A stretch of DNA of 64,000 nt, taken from an uncultured Lachnospiraceae bacterium. Its GTDB lineage: Bacteria; Bacillota; Clostridia; Lachnospirales; Lachnospiraceae. The notes under the pieces were generated by a model. That model saw only the letters and a program-made list of their open reading frames with translations. It did no database searches and had not been told where the DNA came from. A program made the position numbers and the translations under genes. The stretch covers positions 248,001-312,000 of the forward strand of contig CANQTF010000001.1 of NCBI GenBank assembly GCA_947626745.1. Direction: 5' to 3'. Positions 8,607 to 17,595 of this stretch are shown piece after piece. How positions within the stretch are numbered: the first letter of the stretch is position 1; the number at the start of each line of letters is the position of its first letter.

Positions 8607-9149
8607 TCAAAATATCCCGTTGCAAAACTCTATAATCTCAGTTTTTCTCTGTTCCACCGCATCTTTGTATTCTACGGAACACAAACCCAGCCTACCGCAG
8701 CATGCAATCTCCAAATGCCCGTAAAAATGTTCGATGCTTTCAAAAATACGCTGACATTCCCGCATACTCGTTCCTGTCCTTAACGCAATCACATAGCCTT
8801 TCTTCCCGGATCGCAAAACCGCGTGCGGCTCATGGGTATTACACCAGGGTGTGCATCTGTCAATAAAAGCCTTAAACTGTCCCGGAATATCCGCCCAATA
8901 AGAAGGCGATACAGAGATAATAATGTCCGCCCATTCATAGTTTTCGATGATTTTTTCAACGTCGTCATTCTGCATGCATTTTGCGGTGCGGTGACACGTC
9001 CTGCATCCCTTGCAAAAACCGATACGGAAATCATCAATACATATACTTCTGACCTCATACCGTTCCGTGAGACATTTTGAAACGATATTTACGATTTCTG
9101 CCGTTGCGCCGTCTCTGACAGGGCTGCAGTTCATCACCAACGCTTTCAT
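8607..9149 (-). CDS. flavodoxin-family NAD(P)H-dependent oxidoreductase / iron-sulfur flavoprotein-like
   Basis: A 180-aa flavodoxin-fold protein. It begins KALVMNCSPVRDGATAEI, the phosphate-binding loop of the WrbA/iron-sulfur flavoprotein group. A cysteine cluster CKGCRTC plus a further Cys near residue 58 follows the second beta strand, and SPSYWADIPGQFKAFIDR is the usual third motif. Such proteins transfer electrons with FMN. The cysteine cluster is compact, so an Fe-S centre is possible but unproven. It has its own terminator downstream. Confidence 0.8.
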   Translation of the reverse strand: MKALVMNCSPVRDGATAEIVNIVSKCLTERYEVRSICIDDFRIGFCKGCRTCHRTAKCMQNDDVEKIIENYEWADIIISVSPSYWADIPGQFKAFIDRCTPWCNTHEPHAVLRSGKKGYVIALRTGTSMRECQRIFESIEHFYGHLEIACCGRLGLCSVEYKDAVEQRKTEIIEFCNGIF

Positions 9150-9220
9150 TTTTCCATCCTTCCAAAATATTCATGCGAATCTATGCCAGACACTTTTCAT
9201 TCGGCTCATTACCCTTTCTG

Positions 9221-10525
9221 TCAAATGCAGAATGCGGCGTAAAGCGGAACGGTCTTTTTTCCGTCCGTGAAGGCGAAGTTTTTCGCGGACAGTTTAATGG
9301 CATAATCAGGCTTATAGGTATCCATATAGACTTTCAGGCTCTTGGCTTTGGTGTTGTCGGCCGATTTGACCTCAATGGGAATGAGCTTTCCCGCCCGCTG
9401 GATAACAAAATCGATCTCCGCTCCTCGCTCGGACTCCCAGTAGTAGGTGCGATAACCGTTTATCATAAGCTGCACATTCACATAGTTCTCCGTAAGCCCG
9501 CCCTTGAAATCGTTTAATTCCTCTGTCATATAGAGGATATCGTCGGCGGCAAGGTCTTTTTTGGCGGCAAGCAGCCCCGGATCGGAGACATAAATCTTGA
9601 AAGCGTCGATGTTTCGATAATTTTCCAAAGGCTTTTTCACCTGCTCCACTCTGAACACCTGCGACACGATCCCTGACAGGCACAGCCACTCTATCGCATT
9701 TTCAAATTCGGAAGCACGGCCGCCTTTTTTAATCAGCTTATATTGAAAACGGGTATTCTTTCTGGAAAGCTGCACGGTGATATTATCGTAGACCAGCCGC
9801 GTTTTCTTGATCTCATTCAGGTTATTATACTTGCTCATATCGTTGAGATAGCTTGCCAGAATGGTATCCTGCGTATGGCGAACGAGAATATCGTCACCGG
9901 TCTGTGCAAACTGCATGACACATTCCGGCATACCGCCAACCACAAGATAGCGGCGGTAAAGCAGCATCGCCGCTTCGTGCAGCGCGGCGGGCAGCGGCGT
10001 GTCGGTTCGGAAGCATTCTTTGATTTGTTCTACCAGAGCATCCTCCCCCATGGCAAGCATAAATTCCTCCATATCCATCGGATAGAGCGTTTTCATGTCG
10101 ACCTTGCCCACGGGAAAAGAAAATTTTGTCCGATTCACCGCAACGCCCAGAAGACTGCCCGCCACAATGATATGATAATCGGGGGCATCCTCACAGAAAT
10201 ATTTCAGGGAAGTCAGCGCCCGCTCACAAAGCTGCACCTCGTCGAAGATGATCAGCGTCTTTTCTCTGACAATGGTCTGCCCTGCGATATGAGACAAGAC
10301 AGGAAGCAGATGATCGGGGCTGATATTTTCCGCAAAGGTCTCCGCGAGCTTCGGATTCGTTTCAAAATTGAAGTACGCCACATTTTCATAGTGGGTACGT
10401 CCGAACTCCAAAACAGAATAAGTCTTGCCGACCTGTCTTGCTCCCTGCAGGATCAGCGGCTTGCGATTGCTGCTTTCTTTCCATGTTTCTAAAAAAGACA
10501 TGATTTTGCGATACATAAGCGACAC
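9221..10525 (-). CDS. AAA_14/DUF4143 ATP-binding protein
   Basis: A 434-aa ATPase with P-loop GARQVGKT (about residues 29-36), Walker B LIIFDEVQ and a sensor motif IIVAGSLLG. The C-terminal half is a DUF4143 domain ending in an EIDFVIQ...IPIEVKS segment that resembles a degenerate PD-(D/E)XK core. These proteins are common, often singly encoded accessory genes with no settled role. GGAGTGT precedes ATG 10525. Its promoter carries inverted repeats, which suggests its own control. Confidence 0.85.
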   Translation of the reverse strand: MSLMYRKIMSFLETWKESSNRKPLILQGARQVGKTYSVLEFGRTHYENVAYFNFETNPKLAETFAENISPDHLLPVLSHIAGQTIVREKTLIIFDEVQLCERALTSLKYFCEDAPDYHIIVAGSLLGVAVNRTKFSFPVGKVDMKTLYPMDMEEFMLAMGEDALVEQIKECFRTDTPLPAALHEAAMLLYRRYLVVGGMPECVMQFAQTGDDILVRHTQDTILASYLNDMSKYNNLNEIKKTRLVYDNITVQLSRKNTRFQYKLIKKGGRASEFENAIEWLCLSGIVSQVFRVEQVKKPLENYRNIDAFKIYVSDPGLLAAKKDLAADDILYMTEELNDFKGGLTENYVNVQLMINGYRTYYWESERGAEIDFVIQRAGKLIPIEVKSADNTKAKSLKVYMDTYKPDYAIKLSAKNFAFTDGKKTVPLYAAFCI

Positions 10526-10545
10526 TCCTTTCAGAAGTCACTTAT

Positions 10546-10574
10546 AGCATAGCAAATATTCGTGCAGAAATCAA
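10546..10574 (-). promoter_or_regulatory. promoter of the DUF4143 gene with an operator-like repeat
   Basis: On the minus strand: -35 TTGATT (10569-10574), 17 nt, -10 TATGCT (10546-10551). The spacer holds TTCTGCACGAAT. Its exact inverted copy ATTCGTGCAGAA lies on the same strand 64 nt further upstream (10634-10645). Two more AATATTCG/CGAATATT blocks lie between them. The arrangement fits binding of a dimeric regulator. Confidence 0.6.
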
Positions 10575-10644
10575 TAGATTTATCTTAAATATTCGCATTA
10601 AATCACACGAATATTTTTCGCTTTATTACATTATTCTGCACGAA

Positions 10645-10899
10645 TCATCTGTTCAGCTTCATGCCGTCCTGAAAGGCGTCGCCGACACGCTCCGTCACCC
10701 TGTAATAGCCATGCGTATAGGGATCAAATGCGATAGCGTTCACCAGCGACATATCAAGCTTGCCGTCCGGCATCACGCGCTCGTCCGCGGTCACATTGAC
10801 GACCCTGCCGATCACGCCGCAGCCGTATTCGTTGTCCTGATATTCGATAAATTCACATTCCAGACAAAGCGGAAACTCATTGATCACAGGCGCATCCAC
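10645..10899 (-). pseudogene. flavin reductase-like protein, C-terminal remnant
   Basis: The 84 residues match the C-terminal half of flavoredoxin/flavin reductase-like proteins (LECEFIEY, VIGRVVNV, AFDPYTHGYYRV, VGDAF.DG). The N-terminal FMN-binding half is missing; family members have about 190 aa. The frame opens with GTG directly at the terminator of the phosphodiesterase gene, with no ribosome site. The best reading is a deletion remnant. Confidence 0.75.
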
Positions 10900-10924
10900 A
10901 AAAAGAACAAGCCCTTTCGGGCTT
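10900..10924 (-). terminator. rho-independent terminator of the phosphodiesterase gene
   Basis: AAGCCC-GAAA-GGGCTT followed by GTTCTTTTT on the minus strand. The stem begins inside the stop codon of the gene at 10924. The GAAA tetraloop adds stability. Confidence 0.88.
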
Positions 10925-11622
10925 TACCGCCCGGCGATCTCGATCCGGTCCATCACGCCCTGTGTGTCGATGCCGGGATGCGTGAAATAGATCTGGCAGA
11001 TCTGTTCTGTCAGCACAGGGCTGATCCCGTGTGCCTTCACAATGCGGTCTACCGAGCGCCCGCGCGCGAGATCTCTCACAACTGTCTCGACGATTTCCCG
11101 CAGCTTTCCGCTGTCAAGATCCGGGCACAGGTTGTCTGCGGCCGTATCCTGCGCTGCATCCGCAGACAGCTCGATCCGCTTCACCGCCATGCTGCCGTTC
11201 TCCTCGTCTATCTCCAGCACAGCCATCGTCGCCGGTCTCCCGAAACGCCGCGGCCCGCCGCTCCCCGGATTCAGCAGCAGCCTTCCGTCCTCCTCCGTCT
11301 CTTCATACCGATGCGAATGCCCGTAAATAATCAAGTCTGCCTCTTTCGCCTTCGGGGTCATCTGCTTCTTATTATGGACCATATATATTTTTCTGCCGTA
11401 CAGTTCGAGGCTGACCTCCTGCGGCAGTTCTTTTGCCCACTCTTTGTCGCAGTTTCCGCGCACCGCGATTACGCGCGCGCATTCGTTCAGCCTGTCAAAC
11501 GTTTTCTGATCCGCAATGTCACCGCCGTGGAGAATCAGCTCCGCCGACTTAAAAGACGCGACCGCTTTCGGCCGCAGACTTCCGTGCGTATCCGATATCA
11601 CCGCAATCTTATGGATCGGCAT
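10924..11622 (-). CDS. YfcE-family metallophosphoesterase with C-terminal extension
   Basis: A 232-aa calcineurin-like phosphodiesterase. The metal-binding motifs are ISDTHG, GGDI, GNCD and GHSH, within about residues 1-155 as in YfcE. A further 75 residues follow, predicted as helical and ending in a short HTH-like stretch (GRSVDRIVKAHGISPVLTEQI); this is not part of standard YfcE proteins. GGAGGGAACGC precedes the ATG. It follows hisIE by 58 nt and may end the his transcript. Confidence 0.85.
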   Translation of the reverse strand: MPIHKIAVISDTHGSLRPKAVASFKSAELILHGGDIADQKTFDRLNECARVIAVRGNCDKEWAKELPQEVSLELYGRKIYMVHNKKQMTPKAKEADLIIYGHSHRYEETEEDGRLLLNPGSGGPRRFGRPATMAVLEIDEENGSMAVKRIELSADAAQDTAADNLCPDLDSGKLREIVETVVRDLARGRSVDRIVKAHGISPVLTEQICQIYFTHPGIDTQGVMDRIEIAGR

Positions 11623-11680
11623 GCGTTCCCTCCTTCAGACTTACAGTCTCTCAAATATCTCGGCTTAACCGCCGATATGT

Positions 11681-12964
11681 CTACCGCTGTGCCAGTTCCG
11701 CGGTGATCTCCTCCCACGTCACGTCCTTCTCCGCCATCAGCACCATCATGTGATAGAGGAAATCGGATATCTCATATTTTACCTCGTTGGCGTTGGGATT
11801 CTTGGCGGCGATCACGATCTCCGTGGCCTCCTCGCCGAGTTTTTTCAGGATCTTGTCGAGCCCCTTGTCAAAAAGATAATTCGTGTAAGAGCCTTCTTTC
11901 GGGTGTATCTTCCTGTCCTTGATGACAGCGAATACCTGCTCGAACACCCTGAGAGGGTTCGACTCCTCATACTCTTTTGCCATGATCTCATTGAAAAAGC
12001 AGGAATGCGCCCCTGTATGGCACGCAGCGCCGATCTGGGATACTTTTGCGAGGATCGTGTCCTTGTCACAGTCGGCGGTCAAAGACTTCACATACTGGTA
12101 ATGCCCGCTCGTCTCGCCCTTGACCCACAGCTCTTTTCGGCTCCTGCTGTAGTAAGTCATCCTGCCGGTCTTCAACGTCATATGATAGGCTTCCTCGTTC
12201 ATGTAGGCCACCATGAGGACCTCATCGGTCTTATAGTCCTGCACGACCACGGTCACATGCCCGTCGGAATTCAGCTTGAATTCTTCCCAGCGGATCGCCG
12301 GCTCGAACGTGTTCACGGGGATATCGTTATTCCGGCACAGCGCTTTGATAGCCAGCAGCTCCTGCGCATTCTCGTTGATAGCGTGCCCCGAGATGCCGCA
12401 TATCTTATCGTTGGCCAACAGCTCTAATATCTTGTCGAGCGATACTTCCGGGACGGAGACGATGATCGGGGATCCGGATACCGCAACGGCATTTTTCAGT
12501 TCTTTCTCCTTCACGAGAATGATACCGCCCACATACTGCTCCAGAAGCGCCTCGTTTCGTGTGATCTCCGCAGCGGCCGCCACACAGGCCACGATCTTGT
12601 CCTTCCCGAATTTCTTGGAGACTTCCTCGGTGATCACAATGTTCTCCGGCTTGGAATAGTTGAGCGTAGCTTTCCGGCAGCCCGCATAGAGCAGCTTCTT
12701 GATGTCCTCCATACGCTTCACATTCCCCGCGCCGATCACCGGGATCTCCGCGGCCGCGCAGATCGCCTTGATGATATCCAACGCCTCCTCGTGCTCGGCA
12801 TCGCCTTCGGACATATCGTATACGATCAGTTCATCTGCATGATTGTCGCCGTAGGATCTGCCGAGCGCCACGGGATCCGTGTCGAGGATCGTCCTGTCGT
12901 CAAAGCCCTTTACGGCGTTTCCTTTATACAGGTAGATACATGGTATAAATTTCTTGTAGCCCAT
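11681..12964 (-). CDS. hisIE: HisIE with an N-terminal degenerate HisF-like domain
   Basis: A 427-aa fusion. Residues from about 225 form phosphoribosyl-AMP cyclohydrolase (HisI: DCD and CHTGAHSC metal ligands). Residues from about 345 form phosphoribosyl-ATP pyrophosphatase (HisE: KKLGEEATE...EISDFLYH). The first ~215 residues follow the HisF TIM barrel (IPCIYLYKGNAVKG against HisF IPCLDVKDGRVVKG). Both HisF catalytic Asp are replaced: the first is Tyr, and the second falls in IVACVAAA. This domain should therefore not catalyse the HisF reaction. ATG 12964 was chosen by alignment to HisF; a TTG 15 nt earlier is possible. It is the last his gene of the run. Confidence 0.88.
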   Translation of the reverse strand: MGYKKFIPCIYLYKGNAVKGFDDRTILDTDPVALGRSYGDNHADELIVYDMSEGDAEHEEALDIIKAICAAAEIPVIGAGNVKRMEDIKKLLYAGCRKATLNYSKPENIVITEEVSKKFGKDKIVACVAAAAEITRNEALLEQYVGGIILVKEKELKNAVAVSGSPIIVSVPEVSLDKILELLANDKICGISGHAINENAQELLAIKALCRNNDIPVNTFEPAIRWEEFKLNSDGHVTVVVQDYKTDEVLMVAYMNEEAYHMTLKTGRMTYYSRSRKELWVKGETSGHYQYVKSLTADCDKDTILAKVSQIGAACHTGAHSCFFNEIMAKEYEESNPLRVFEQVFAVIKDRKIHPKEGSYTNYLFDKGLDKILKKLGEEATEIVIAAKNPNANEVKYEISDFLYHMMVLMAEKDVTWEEITAELAQR

Positions 12965-13003
12965 AACTGCTTCGTCCAAACCTTTCCGTACCGTTTCTTT
13001 TGT

Positions 13004-13591
13004 CTACAGCGCGCCCTTCGTGCTGAGCACGCCCGCGATCCTGTCATCGTATGCCACCGCCTCGTCGAGCGCTCTGCCAAATGCCTTGAACATCGCCTCG
13101 ATCATGTGGTGCGTGTTGTCCCCGTGGAACATCTTTATGTGCAGGTTCATGCCGGCGCTGTAGCTTACGGCATAGAAAAATTCCCGCACGAGCTCCGTAT
13201 CCAGACCGCCCGCGCGCTCCGTCTGAAATGCACAGTCAAACACAAGGTAAGGCCGTCCGCACAGGTCTACGGCGCAGAGGCAGAGCGCGTCGTCCATCGG
13301 CAGGACGGACGAGCCATAGCGTCTGATGCCCGCCTTGTCGCCAAGCGCCTCACGGATCGCCGTTCCGAGAACGATGCCCGCATCTTCCACGGTGTGATGA
13401 CCGTCCACCTCCAGATCTCCGTTGACTCTTAGAGTCAAGTCAAAGAAGCCGTGCTTGGAAAACCCTTGCAGCATATGATCGAAAAACCCGATGCCAGTGC
13501 TCACATCGCTCACGCCCGTTCCGTCGAGAGCGAGCGTCGTCTCGATCTCCGTCTCCCTGGTCTTACGTTTGATTTCCGCTGTCCTTGCCAT
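13004..13591 (-). CDS. hisB: imidazoleglycerol-phosphate dehydratase
   Basis: A 195-aa monofunctional HisB, step 7 of histidine synthesis. It shows the paired metal-binding His motifs GFFDHML...GDLEVDGHHTVED and DNTHHMIEA, with SGIGFFDH-type N-terminus. It lacks the histidinol-phosphatase domain of enterobacterial HisB, as usual in Firmicutes. ATG 13591 has GAGAGG 6 nt upstream; a start at 13621 lacks a site. It lies between hisD and hisIE. Confidence 0.95.
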   Translation of the reverse strand: MARTAEIKRKTRETEIETTLALDGTGVSDVSTGIGFFDHMLQGFSKHGFFDLTLRVNGDLEVDGHHTVEDAGIVLGTAIREALGDKAGIRRYGSSVLPMDDALCLCAVDLCGRPYLVFDCAFQTERAGGLDTELVREFFYAVSYSAGMNLHIKMFHGDNTHHMIEAMFKAFGRALDEAVAYDDRIAGVLSTKGAL

Positions 13592-13650
13592 AGATAGCCT
13601 CTCTTTCCGCCGCTGTCCCATAGCGGCCCCGTTTATTCCTCCCTGCAGTC

Positions 13651-14946
13651 TTACCCTTCCGGGAACCGCACCCTGATCGAATTCGCATGCGCCGTCAGCC
13701 CTTCGTGCTCGGCAAACAGTTCAATGTCCCTATGCGCTTTTTGCAGCGCTTCCTTCGAGTAAGAGATCAGACTCGTCTTCTTCATAAAATCGTCCACGTT
13801 CAGCGGCGAGAAGAATTTGGCCGTGCCGTTCGTCGGCAGGATGTGATTCGGTCCGGCATAGTAATCCCCCAAAGGCTCGGAAGAGTATTCCCCGAGAAAG
13901 ATCGCCCCCGCATTCCGAATTTTTGTCATCACCGCATAAGGGTCTTTTGTCAGGATCTCCAAGTGCTCCGACGCAATGGCGTTGGCCGCCTCCACGGCGT
14001 CGTCCATCGAGTCGGCCAGCAATATATAGCCGTACTGCGCCAGCGACTTTTGAATGATCTCCGCCCGGGAAAGCTCCTGCAGAAAACCGTCGATCTCCCG
14101 CTCTACCTTCGCCGCCAACTCTTTGTCCGTGGTGATCAGGATCGCGCTGGCGAGTTCGTCATGTTCCGCCTGTGACAACAGATCGGCCGCAACGTAGCGC
14201 GGATTCGCTGTCTCGTCCGCAATCACAAGTATCTCGCTCGGCCCCGCGATAGAGTCGATGCTCACATAGCCGAAGCACGCTTTCTTCGCAAGCGCCACAA
14301 AGATATTGCCGGGGCCTGTGATCTTATCCACTTTCGGTATGCTTTCGGTGCCGAACGCCATCGCGGCGATCGCCTGTGCGCCGCCCACCTTATAGATCTC
14401 GTCCACGCCGGCGATCTTCGCAGCCACAAGCGTACCCTCATTCACTTTGCCGTCAGCACCCGCCGGGGTCGTCATGATGACTTTCTCCACGCCGGCGACC
14501 TTCGCCGGGATCACATTCATCAGCAGACTGCTCGGATAAGCCGCCTTGCCGCCGGGCACGTACACGCCGGAGATCGCGATCGGCAGGATCCTCTGTCCCA
14601 AAATACTGCCGTCCGGTCTGGTGTCGATCCAACTGTTTCGCAGCTGGCGGCGGTGAAAGTCCTCTATGTTGGCTGCGGCTCTTTCGAGTACCCCAACAAA
14701 CTCCCTGTCCGCAGCCGCAAATGCCGCGTCGATCTCCTCCTTCGACACGCGCACATTGTCCGCAGCCGCGTCCCACCGGTCGAACTGCTTCGTGTAGGCG
14801 AATACCGCCTCGTCTCCCTTTTCGCGGACATTATGGATGATCTCCTCCACTGCGGACTCGTACTGCCCGTAATTGTTGGGGCTTCTCTTCAGAAGATCGT
14901 TGAGGATGCTTTTTTGTGTGTCTTTTGTCAGTTGAACTGTCTGCAT
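13651..14946 (-). CDS. hisD: histidinol dehydrogenase
   Basis: A 431-aa HisD, full family length, catalysing the last two oxidations to histidine with NAD and zinc. Landmarks are YVPGGKAAYPSSLLMN, KVGGAQAIAAMAFGT, KITGPGNIFVALAKK, AEHDE and the C-terminal GPNHILPTNGTA segment. It follows the SIMPL gene by 45 nt and precedes hisB by 59 nt in the same transcript. Confidence 0.96.
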   Translation of the reverse strand: MQTVQLTKDTQKSILNDLLKRSPNNYGQYESAVEEIIHNVREKGDEAVFAYTKQFDRWDAAADNVRVSKEEIDAAFAAADREFVGVLERAAANIEDFHRRQLRNSWIDTRPDGSILGQRILPIAISGVYVPGGKAAYPSSLLMNVIPAKVAGVEKVIMTTPAGADGKVNEGTLVAAKIAGVDEIYKVGGAQAIAAMAFGTESIPKVDKITGPGNIFVALAKKACFGYVSIDSIAGPSEILVIADETANPRYVAADLLSQAEHDELASAILITTDKELAAKVEREIDGFLQELSRAEIIQKSLAQYGYILLADSMDDAVEAANAIASEHLEILTKDPYAVMTKIRNAGAIFLGEYSSEPLGDYYAGPNHILPTNGTAKFFSPLNVDDFMKKTSLISYSKEALQKAHRDIELFAEHEGLTAHANSIRVRFPEG

Positions 14947-14991
14947 GATCCTGTATACTCCGTTTCCCTGTAACCTGTCTCTTGGCCCGCC

Positions 14992-15765
14992 TCAGTTTAC
15001 CGCATAATTGAGTTTCACCGTAATGGAAGCGGTCTTGTTGCGGGAGCTGGTGTCAAAAGAGCCGCCATAGCTGTACTCGGTATCGCTGTTCTGCGCCGTG
15101 ATCTGGAAGACGCCCAAGTTGGCGTTCATAAGCTCCCCGATAGACGCGCCGGTGCCCTGCGCCATCAGATCTATCCTCGCCTTGGCGTTCTGCGTCGCTT
15201 CCTCGATCAACTGCAGTTTCAGCTCGTCAAGCTTCGTGTAATAATACTCCGGCTCCTCCGAAGCGAACTGCACACCCGATTCGATCAGGCCGGAAATATC
15301 CCTCGAGATATCCTCGATCTTATCGATGTCGGAAGACGTAATGGAGACATTCTGCCAGAGATTATAGCCCGTGACATAGTCCCGGATCCTGTCGCCGTTC
15401 TCGTTGTATTCCGTCTCCCAGCGCTCACTGATAGTCACGGAACTGAATACCATCTCGTCCTGTGTCACACCGTGATCCAACAGATACTTCTGCACCATGT
15501 CCGCGTCCTGCTTAATGGAGCGGTATGCCTCCTGCGTCGTGATCCCCTCTCTGGAAAAGCTGCCTCTCCAGACGATCAGATCAGACTCAAAATCGCAGCT
15601 TGCCGATCCCGTTGCCGTGAGGCCGCCGCTGCCGGAGGTCTTCTTGTAGGACACCAGATTCCCCGTCAGGACACAGGTGCAGATGATCGCGCAGATACCT
15701 GCGATCAGCGCAATGACGATACCTCTGCACGCTTTCAGCGCGCCGCCGTTTTTCTCGTTTTCCAT
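14992..15765 (-). CDS. SIMPL-domain (DUF541) protein, membrane-anchored
   Basis: A 257-aa protein with an N-terminal transmembrane helix (about residues 15-37, IVIALIAGICAIICTCVLTG) and a periplasm/surface-side SIMPL domain. TATGSAS at the domain start and NAKARIDLMAQ in the middle are typical. The role of SIMPL proteins is unclear. It interrupts the his operon between hisG and hisD (27 and 45 nt gaps, same strand), so it is very likely cotranscribed with histidine genes, which is unexpected for a surface protein. Confidence 0.85.
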   Translation of the reverse strand: MENEKNGGALKACRGIVIALIAGICAIICTCVLTGNLVSYKKTSGSGGLTATGSASCDFESDLIVWRGSFSREGITTQEAYRSIKQDADMVQKYLLDHGVTQDEMVFSSVTISERWETEYNENGDRIRDYVTGYNLWQNVSITSSDIDKIEDISRDISGLIESGVQFASEEPEYYYTKLDELKLQLIEEATQNAKARIDLMAQGTGASIGELMNANLGVFQITAQNSDTEYSYGGSFDTSSRNKTASITVKLNYAVN

Positions 15766-15792
15766 TGTGACAATACTCCTTTCACGTTATGC

Positions 15793-16437
15793 TCACAGAT
15801 GTTCACGCAGACCGGCGATCAGTTTTTTGATCCGCTCCGGCTCCATCTGCATACTGACCTGATTGACGATCATGCGCGCCGACAGCGGGCAGATCTCTTC
15901 CAGTACTTCCAGCCCGTTCTCGCGCAGCGTCGAACCGGTCTCCACGATATCGACGATCACATCCGCAAGCCCCACGATAGGCCCGAGTTCCACGGAACCG
16001 TTCAGCTTGATGATATCCACGGTCTGATGCTTCTTGTTGTAAAAAAAGTCCTTGGCAATATTGGGATACTTGCTCGCCACGCGGATCATCTCATGATGCT
16101 GCAGCAGCTCTTTTGCACTCTGCGGACCGCAGACGCACATCCTGCACTTGCCGTATTTCAGATCGAGCACCTCGTACACACGCCTGTTTTCTTCCATGAT
16201 CGTGTCCTTGCCGACCACACCGATATCGGCCGCGCCGTACTCCACATAGGTCGGCACGTCGGGCCCTTTTGCGAGGAAAAATCTGAACTTCTGTTCCTCA
16301 TTCACAAAGATCAGTTTGCGGGAATCCTTGTCCTTCATTTCCTCGCAGGTGATCCCGATCTTTTCAAAAAGCTCCATCGTCTTACCGGCAAGACGCCCTT
16401 TGCCGAGGGCAAATGTCAGATATCTGTCTTCACTCAT
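15793..16437 (-). CDS. hisG: ATP phosphoribosyltransferase, short form
   Basis: A 214-aa short HisG, the committed step of histidine synthesis. It lacks the C-terminal allosteric ACT-like domain of the long form, and therefore needs HisZ, encoded directly upstream. Motifs: FALGKGRLAGKTMELFEKIG at the start, DIGVVGKDTI, and the PRPP loop GLADVIVDIVETGSTLREN. The gap to hisZ is 22 nt. Confidence 0.95.
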   Translation of the reverse strand: MSEDRYLTFALGKGRLAGKTMELFEKIGITCEEMKDKDSRKLIFVNEEQKFRFFLAKGPDVPTYVEYGAADIGVVGKDTIMEENRRVYEVLDLKYGKCRMCVCGPQSAKELLQHHEMIRVASKYPNIAKDFFYNKKHQTVDIIKLNGSVELGPIVGLADVIVDIVETGSTLRENGLEVLEEICPLSARMIVNQVSMQMEPERIKKLIAGLREHL

Positions 16438-16459
16438 GGCTTCTATACCCTCTTCTCTG

Positions 16460-17572
16460 TTATAGTCTCGGCAAAAGCTCCACGCGTTTGCCCGCCGCCC
16501 TCAGCTCCTTCGCCTCCAGCAGCCTGTCATGAAAATCCGATTCCTCATAATACAATCTCAGGCAGGGTTCCTCGCCGGCGATGACGACCCCCTGTCTGTT
16601 CATCGCCGCCAGCAGATCGTCCACCACGATCATGAAGCCGATAGCGGGCGCGTCCTTGCCGAAGCGTTTCAGCAGGTTGTCATAGCGGCCGCCCTTTACG
16701 ATGGCATCTCCCACGCCGTATGTATAGCCTTTGAAGATAATGCCCGTATAGTAATTATACTTGCTCAGCATACCGAGGTCAAAAGAAACATATTTTTCCA
16801 CGCCGTAATCGCACAGCGCTTCATATACTTTTGCAAGCCGCTTCACGGCATTTCGGGAGCGCTCGTTGGTGACCGCCTTCTCTGCCTCGTCCAAGATCGA
16901 TGCCGGCCCGAACAGCTCGCTCACCTTGAGGAGCAGTTCCTTGTTGTGCCGTTCGACCCCGACGCTGTCCAGAAGCTCCTCCGCGCCGAAAAAGTTTTTG
17001 CCGGAAATAAATTCCCTGAGTTCCAGCTCCGTCTCCTCCACAAGACCCGCCTCGGCGCAGATGCCCTTAAAATATTCCAAGTTGCCGACACTGATCTGGA
17101 AATCCGACAGCCCCGCGTGATAGAGCGCCTCGATCGTCAGGGCGATCATCTCCGCGTCCGCCTGTACCGACGCATCGCCGATCAGCTCCGCCCCAAGCTG
17201 CGTCACTTCTTTCAGTTTTCCTTGAAGGAGCGAGGTGTTTGTGAAGGTATTGCCCTGATAGCAGAACCGGATCGGCACATTCTCGTCCATAAAATACTTT
17301 GCCGCGCATCTCGCCACAGACGGCGTAAAATCCGGCCTCAGGACAAGCGTATTCCCCTCTTTGTCAAAAAATTTATACAGTTCCTTGGAGGGTGTCGTTC
17401 CGACCTCCTTGGAGAACACGTCAAAAAACTCAAAGGTGGGCGGCTGGATATCATGATAGCCGTAACTCACGATCTTCTGATGCAGAAGCCGTTCCACCTC
17501 CGTTTTCTTCGCTTTCTCTTCGCCGTAGATGTCCCTGACTCCCTCGGGAGTATGTACCAGTTTGCTGCTCAT
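16460..17572 (-). CDS. hisZ: ATP phosphoribosyltransferase regulatory subunit HisZ
   Basis: A 370-aa HisRS-like protein. Motif 2 (LRPDFTPSVARC) and a partial motif 3 region are present, but the anticodon-binding domain is absent, which separates HisZ from true HisS. HisZ joins short HisG to form the active, feedback-controlled enzyme. ATG 17572 has AAAGGA 7 nt upstream. It is the first gene of the his operon and lies 70 nt from the -10 box. Confidence 0.92.
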   Translation of the reverse strand: MSSKLVHTPEGVRDIYGEEKAKKTEVERLLHQKIVSYGYHDIQPPTFEFFDVFSKEVGTTPSKELYKFFDKEGNTLVLRPDFTPSVARCAAKYFMDENVPIRFCYQGNTFTNTSLLQGKLKEVTQLGAELIGDASVQADAEMIALTIEALYHAGLSDFQISVGNLEYFKGICAEAGLVEETELELREFISGKNFFGAEELLDSVGVERHNKELLLKVSELFGPASILDEAEKAVTNERSRNAVKRLAKVYEALCDYGVEKYVSFDLGMLSKYNYYTGIIFKGYTYGVGDAIVKGGRYDNLLKRFGKDAPAIGFMIVVDDLLAAMNRQGVVIAGEEPCLRLYYEESDFHDRLLEAKELRAAGKRVELLPRL

Positions 17573-17595
17573 ATCCGATCCTTTCACTTTATTAC

